From assembly GCA_946699065.1 (NCBI GenBank), contig CAMPDV010001743.1, forward strand, positions 33,412 to 97,411: 64,000 bases of DNA, in the 5' to 3' direction. Numbering within the stretch: the first letter of the stretch is position 1; each line of letters opens with the position of its first letter. The notes below the pieces were generated by a model. It searched no databases and was not told the origin of the DNA. It was given only the letters and a program-made list of their open reading frames with translations. Positions 60,314-64,000 of this stretch are shown piece by piece. A program made the translations under genes and the position numbers. The stretch is from Loxodes magnus. Its lineage: Eukaryota; Ciliophora; Karyorelictea; Loxodida; Loxodidae.

Positions 60314-61332
60314 ATGTAAACTAATTAAGCTTAAATTTAAGGAGTGTGCTGCTATTGTAGGAGTAAGACTGTATATGAAGCTTAGGTTTTGATATGTAAG
60401 CATGGGTATTGTAAGGACTGTTTCTTGGAGGTCTATGTGAAGAGAGGTAGAGTTAGTAGAAACTCTAGGAGTTGGACTTTTTGTGTCAGGTTTGTGAGTA
60501 GAAATCGGAAATGACAGACTCAGAGTTGATAAGTATACTCCTAGCCAGAGATAAAATACCTTTCTAAGGGAAAAGTGAATTTGTATCTACCTAAGGAGCT
60601 GAGTATAGATAAGCACCTATGATCTGCTAGCAATGCTAGAGAAAGGATTAGGAAATTGAATTCATAGAGACTAAGTTAGACAAGCAGACTTAGGATTACT
60701 AGGAGCTTTATAACCAGAACTAGTAGTATATGGATTTAATAGAGCAGATGAATGAAAAAAAGAGAATTAGCAAAACTACCAGCACGAACAGGAAAAGCTA
60801 ATAGAGTGAATATGTAAGTTTAATTTAGCCTTGGTATATAGAAGTAAAACCACTAAACCTATAAAAATAACTATTAAAGCTTAATGCAAGAATATGCTTA
60901 ATTCAGGAGCAGCAAGTCGAATATAAGGAGAAGAACTAGAGACTATAAAAAGATTTAGATGAGGCTAACTAAAAAATTCTGGAGAGCAATTAGATGCTCC
61001 TAAACTATTACCATGATAGTGCTCTAAAATCCTAAGAGTTTGAATCCTTTATTTAATAACTATAAGCAGAGTTAAATAAAAAGAAAGGGCTGATTATAGA
61101 ATAAGAGAGCTAAATAAACTAGCTTAAAGAGGATAAAACCAAAGTGTTAATATCTGACTAGCAGTTTTAAGATTTGTAGTAGGAGAGTTAAAGCCTCATT
61201 GCTGAGATTTTGAAACTTAAGAAGGAAAAAGAAAAATAATTGAAGCAACTTGAGTGTACAAATCAAGTCTTGAAATTATAAGGGCTTAAGTATGCATTCC
61301 TAATATTAAAGAAAATAAGATTGAAAAAATGA
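60314..61332 (+). CDS. C3HC4 RING-finger/coiled-coil protein, one 17-nt intron
   Basis: ATG 60314 (MQTNQAQIQGVCCYC) with stop TGA 61330-61332. Splicing out GTTAGTAGAAACTCTAG (60452-60468) gives 333 residues in one frame. Residues 12-55 are a canonical RING: C12-x2-C15, C28-x-H30-x2-C33-x2-C36, C52-x2-C55 (VCCYCRSK.., ICKHGYCKDCF, FLCQVCEQK). Without the intron the last Cys pair is out of frame, so the intron is well supported. A second CQQC pair follows near residue 98. Most of the rest is a Gln/Glu/Lys coiled coil (EANQKILESNQMLLNYY, QLKEDKTKVLISDQQ), with many TAA/TAG Gln codons. RING proteins of this type are usually ubiquitin E3 ligases. It resembles the RING/B-box gene at 34.2-35.9 kb but lacks a B-box and Ubl. 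Confidence 0.8.
60452..60468 (+). other. 17-nt intron
   Basis: GTTAGTAGAAACTCTAG, between the second and third zinc-ligand pairs of the RING finger; removal restores both frame and canonical RING spacing. Confidence 0.75.
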
Positions 61333-61579
61333 GTACTTAAAAGAAAATTGCAGTAATTTGGATTACAAATAAACGTTATAAGATAAGCAACAACTTATTT
61401 CAAGTAATTTTGAAATGATAAGATAAAGCAAGATCAGAATTTTAATTAGCGAAGTTTTATCTTAAATTTACTTATTTCTTTTGAGTTCTTGACTGTTATC
61501 TTAAAGAGTCATAATTGATAAAAAATTTAAGATATGCAGCTTTTTGTTCTTTAATTTTGTGATAAAAAATGAATCAGAT

Positions 61580-62345
61580 ATGTCCGAAGATAATTAGATT
61601 CATAGTTTAATCAAAATCCTACGAAGCTAACAATTCTAAGGTCAGAAAAATAAAAAGAACGTAATCATCTAAACGAAAAAAGGTCATAGCTTATAGATTT
61701 TGACTAATCATTTAAAATGTCAGAAAGTGAGTTTTAGTTCGAAGAGAATAATTAATTCCCGCATGAAAAAGACTGAAAGTTGTTTAGTCTCCGTAGATTT
61801 CTTCTGTACTCTCTTTGAGTAAAATAAATTAAAAAATAACAGTAAAACAAAACGAGTGCTTAAATTTCCAAGGATCTTGTAGAAAGCTTTGAGGTTAGAC
61901 AGTTTATAAGTAAACTATCTTATTTTTTAAGTTCTTTAAAAGGAATGATAACTTTGCTTCTTTAAGATGAAATAGGAGAATAAATAAATATAAAGAAGAT
62001 AATTATCCGAACAGACTCGATTCTATCCTTATCAGGAACTTTTTTTAGCAGTTAAGCAAGTGAAAATGACGTCATGATAATTTATTTTATCCTATCTAAT
62101 CTCTTAAATGATTTAAGAATGAAATCCAAAGATTAAGTAAGATAAAAAGAAAGAAGTAAACAGCTAAATCTCCTTCACCATAACTAAGATATAAAAATAA
62201 AAAATAAGTTCAGAAAAAATTAAACGAAGAAAAATTTTAAGTAGAAGTGTGAAAGATAGAAAAAAACTATAGCTTAAGTAATATGAGAAAGAAGAACAAA
62301 AAAGTCACAAGTCCCATATTCAAACATCTCTAGTATATTTTTTAT
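61580..62345 (+). CDS. Small basic protein, unknown
   Basis: ATG 61580 opens MSEDNQIHSLIKILRSQQFQ and continues NHLKCQKVSFSSKRIINSRM, ESCLVSVDFFCTLFEQNKL, FPRILQKALRLDSL. At 61946-61948 a TGA follows LQKE; it may be the stop (122 aa). Beyond it the frame remains coding-like with more Trp-TGA positions (KE-[TGA]-QLCFFKMKQ, MTS-[TGA]-QFILS, IQE-[TGA]-NPKIKQD) and a Lys/Arg-rich end (IKRRKILSRSVKDRKK) until about 62345, so the longer form is preferred. The overall charge is strongly basic, as in nuclear proteins. No domain recognised and the final stop is unclear. Confidence 0.45.
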
Positions 62346-62459
62346 TAATATATCATTATCGTAAAATATACTCACTTAGTAAGATAAGGTTTTATACTAT
62401 TTTTAATAAGTCTAATTAAGTAACTATGAAAATAATAAAGAGTGAAATTTATTTATAGA

Positions 62460-62730
62460 TGTTAACCTACTTACTTTTAGTCTAATGTTTTGTAAAGATA
62501 TATAGCAATTAGCTGGTATAGCTTCAAGTATTTGAACGATATGAGTACTTTAAAAGTATTAAAGAGATTTGAGTGAATGAAGATAGAGACAAAGTTAAAT
62601 GATGAATGATAATGAGGATAATATGTAAAATAATAAGAGCCAGGATCTATATAACTATGCCAGCAAGAAAAAGATTTGACTGATACAGATAGGATATCAA
62701 ACATTCTAATCCACTTGATCATGATCACAT
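62460..62730 (+). CDS. Possible short coding segment
   Basis: A plus-strand frame without start reads YSFKYLNDMSTLKVLKRF, E-[TGA]-MKIETKLNDE, QEPGSIQLCQQEKDL and TDTDRISNILIHLIMIT. Composition is coding-like and less AT-biased than its surroundings. The opposite-strand ORF of 89 codons is hydrophobic and His/Tyr-rich and I consider it the shadow. It could be an exon of a gene continuing elsewhere. Confidence 0.25.
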
Positions 62731-62743
62731 GATGTAATATAGC

Positions 62744-62773
62744 CAATTAAATTAAATTAAATTAAATTAAATA
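62744..62773. repeat. Microsatellite (AATTA)n
   Basis: Five to six consecutive AATTA units between a coding-like segment and the repeat-related region on the right. Confidence 0.8.
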
Positions 62774-63649
62774 ATGTTCGCCTTTCAGCTTAATAAAATA
62801 ATTTTTAAGATATCACTCTCATTCTGAAACTCTTAGATCTTCATTATTGTTTTTATTTGATTTTTTTTAGTTTAGTTTCTCTTCTTCTTGTATCTTCGTT
62901 CATTCTAAAAATAATTATTTTAAGTCTTCTTTATTCAAATATTACTAATGGATTTATTTTTCCCTCAATCATTCTTAAAATTAAGTTATTTGTTAATGTT
63001 TTTGTTTTATGCTAGACCATGTTTTTTTAATCTTAAGATCAATATCTTCTAGGATTTATTTATTCTTTTTTGTTTCTTAATTTATTAATATTTGATTATA
63101 TTCTAGCATTTCTTTTAAATATTTCTCTATTTTTTATTAATTTCATTGTTTATTGTATATTTATTATTTCCTTCTTTTCAGATTTATGTTTATGTGTAAG
63201 TTTTATAATTTTTCTTGTATCTGAAGACTGTTTTCTTATATAATTTATCTGTATTAATAGCAATCAAAGACGCTTTCAAATTTTTCTTATTGCTAACAAA
63301 TGCATAGTATCTACTCTTAATCAATATTCTTTCTGAGAGGTCAGCTCTAAAAAATATTAATTGCGTTCTTAGTCTATAAATTAATTTTTATTATTTTATT
63401 AATTCTTTGTTTGTTGTTATATAAGTAATTTTTTAAATTTAGTCTCATTTTTATATTGTCTATAAATTATTTCGTCTGTTTTCATATCTTATATTCTCTA
63501 TATTGTTTCCTTTAAATTTTTTTAAAATTTTTTTCTAGATTTCTTTAGTATAACCGTTTATGTTTTATGTTGAGATCTTTTATTTATTCATTGTTTATTT
63601 CATAGTATTTTTCAATTTTTTTAATACTTTTTTTATATTTTGAATTCTA
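62774..63649 (-). other. AT-rich, Lys/Asn-rich open frames, no supported gene
   Basis: Minus-strand frames are open and read Lys/Asn/Gln-rich helices (e.g. LRTQLIFFRADLSERILIKS near 63350). They could be the distal part of the partial gene copy at 63650-64000 or noise from AT-rich DNA. Confidence 0.3.
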
Positions 63650-64000
63650 TTTTTAACTCTGTTTCTTACTTTGGAGCTGTTATTTCTTGCTATTATTAAG
63701 TTTATTCCTTTTTGTTTCTCAGCTAGATTAATGATAAAGTTTTTCTACATACGGAGCTATAAAGATTATAATAGTTTTATTATTCTTAATAAATATGAGG
63801 TGAGATGCAGATTTTCATACCTGAAGAATGGATTTTGGCTAATAAGTAGGAAATTAAAAAGAATTTTGTACTTCTCTGGAAATTAACCCTGGTATTCTAC
63901 ATTAAGAATAATAGCATTTTTAATAACTAACTATAATCATTTTTAAAGGTGTTTGAATTTCTTCATACTAGCTTTTTAATATCTTGTTATTTTACTTTCT
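63650..64000 (-). pseudogene. Partial inverted copy of the 36-kb gene (runs off right edge)
   Basis: The reverse complement of 63650-64000 matches 36835-37170 nearly base for base in several blocks, e.g. AATACCAGGGTTAATTTCCA, AAAGCTAGTATGAAGAAATT and TTATAATCTTTATAGCTCCG. The translated core KKFKHLQKWLQLVIKNAI, LNVEYQGQFPEKYKILFNFL is shared. Small insertions and deletions break the frame after SQNPF. Its 5' part lies outside the window. Either a gene family or a segmental copy. Confidence 0.75.

Noticed and set aside
62477-62746. 89-codon minus-strand ORF
   Set aside because: His/Tyr/Phe-rich translation; the plus strand has more coding-like wording with Trp-TGA codons.

Overview
The window looks like nuclear DNA of a ciliate with a strongly reassigned genetic code. 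Read with the standard code it shows almost no genes. Read with TAA and TAG as Gln, and TGA as both Trp and stop, long proteins appear on both strands. TGA falls on Trp positions that are near-invariant in their families (papain NSW..W motif, both Trp of a GPS motif, WD40 and LINE RT positions, zinc knuckles), and TGA also ends several ORFs. This matches the karyorelict code (NCBI table 27, e.g. Loxodes); a Condylostoma-like heterotrich (table 28) is the alternative. At least five GT..AG introns of only 17-19 nt join reading frames exactly. All family assignments are by eye; no search was run.

Layout. 1-5 kb: solo retrotransposon-type ORF1 genes (coiled coil plus CCHC knuckle) and small ORFs. 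5-7 kb: AT-rich, no gene seen. 6.9-7.8 kb: two short SINE-like elements ending in the same hairpin as a LINE at 17.1 kb. 8.2-14.1 kb: one roughly 6 kb, nearly full-length but decayed LINE (ORF1, APE-type endonuclease, RT) on the minus strand, with a truncated copy at 14.4-15.2 kb. 17.1-18.55 kb: a 5'-truncated second LINE. 20-28 kb: more solo ORF1 copies in AT-rich DNA. 28.7-29.5 kb: a decayed WD40 gene. 33.4-34.1 kb: a minisatellite lying against the 3' end of a RING/B-box/coiled-coil/ubiquitin-like gene. That gene is divergently paired with an 893-residue gene at 36.1-38.8 kb. 38.8-45.7 kb: a very large beta-helix/Cys-rich/multi-TM surface protein gene on the minus strand. 46.1-48.9 kb: a block of decayed genes that read as archaeal (XerA-type recombinase, archaeal RNase H-like exonuclease, Hel308-type helicase), followed by an intact ORF at 49.4-50.9 kb whose codon use differs from its neighbours. 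51.6-62.4 kb: host genes, namely an unknown gene with a 17-nt intron, a papain-family protease with frameshifts, a GPS-containing multi-TM protein with two 17-nt introns, a C3HC4 RING/coiled-coil protein with one 17-nt intron, and a small basic protein. The right edge carries an inverted partial copy of the 36-kb gene.

How it fits together. Two proteins carry ubiquitin-system signatures (RING + B-box + coiled coil + Ubl; RING + coiled coil), two are cell-surface or membrane proteins, and the rest is mostly retroelement debris. The most unusual parts are the archaeal-looking fossil block, the TRIM-like protein ending in a ubiquitin fold, and the LINE/SINE pair sharing a 3' hairpin. Because TAA and TAG are sense, chance open frames are long here; low-confidence entries say so.
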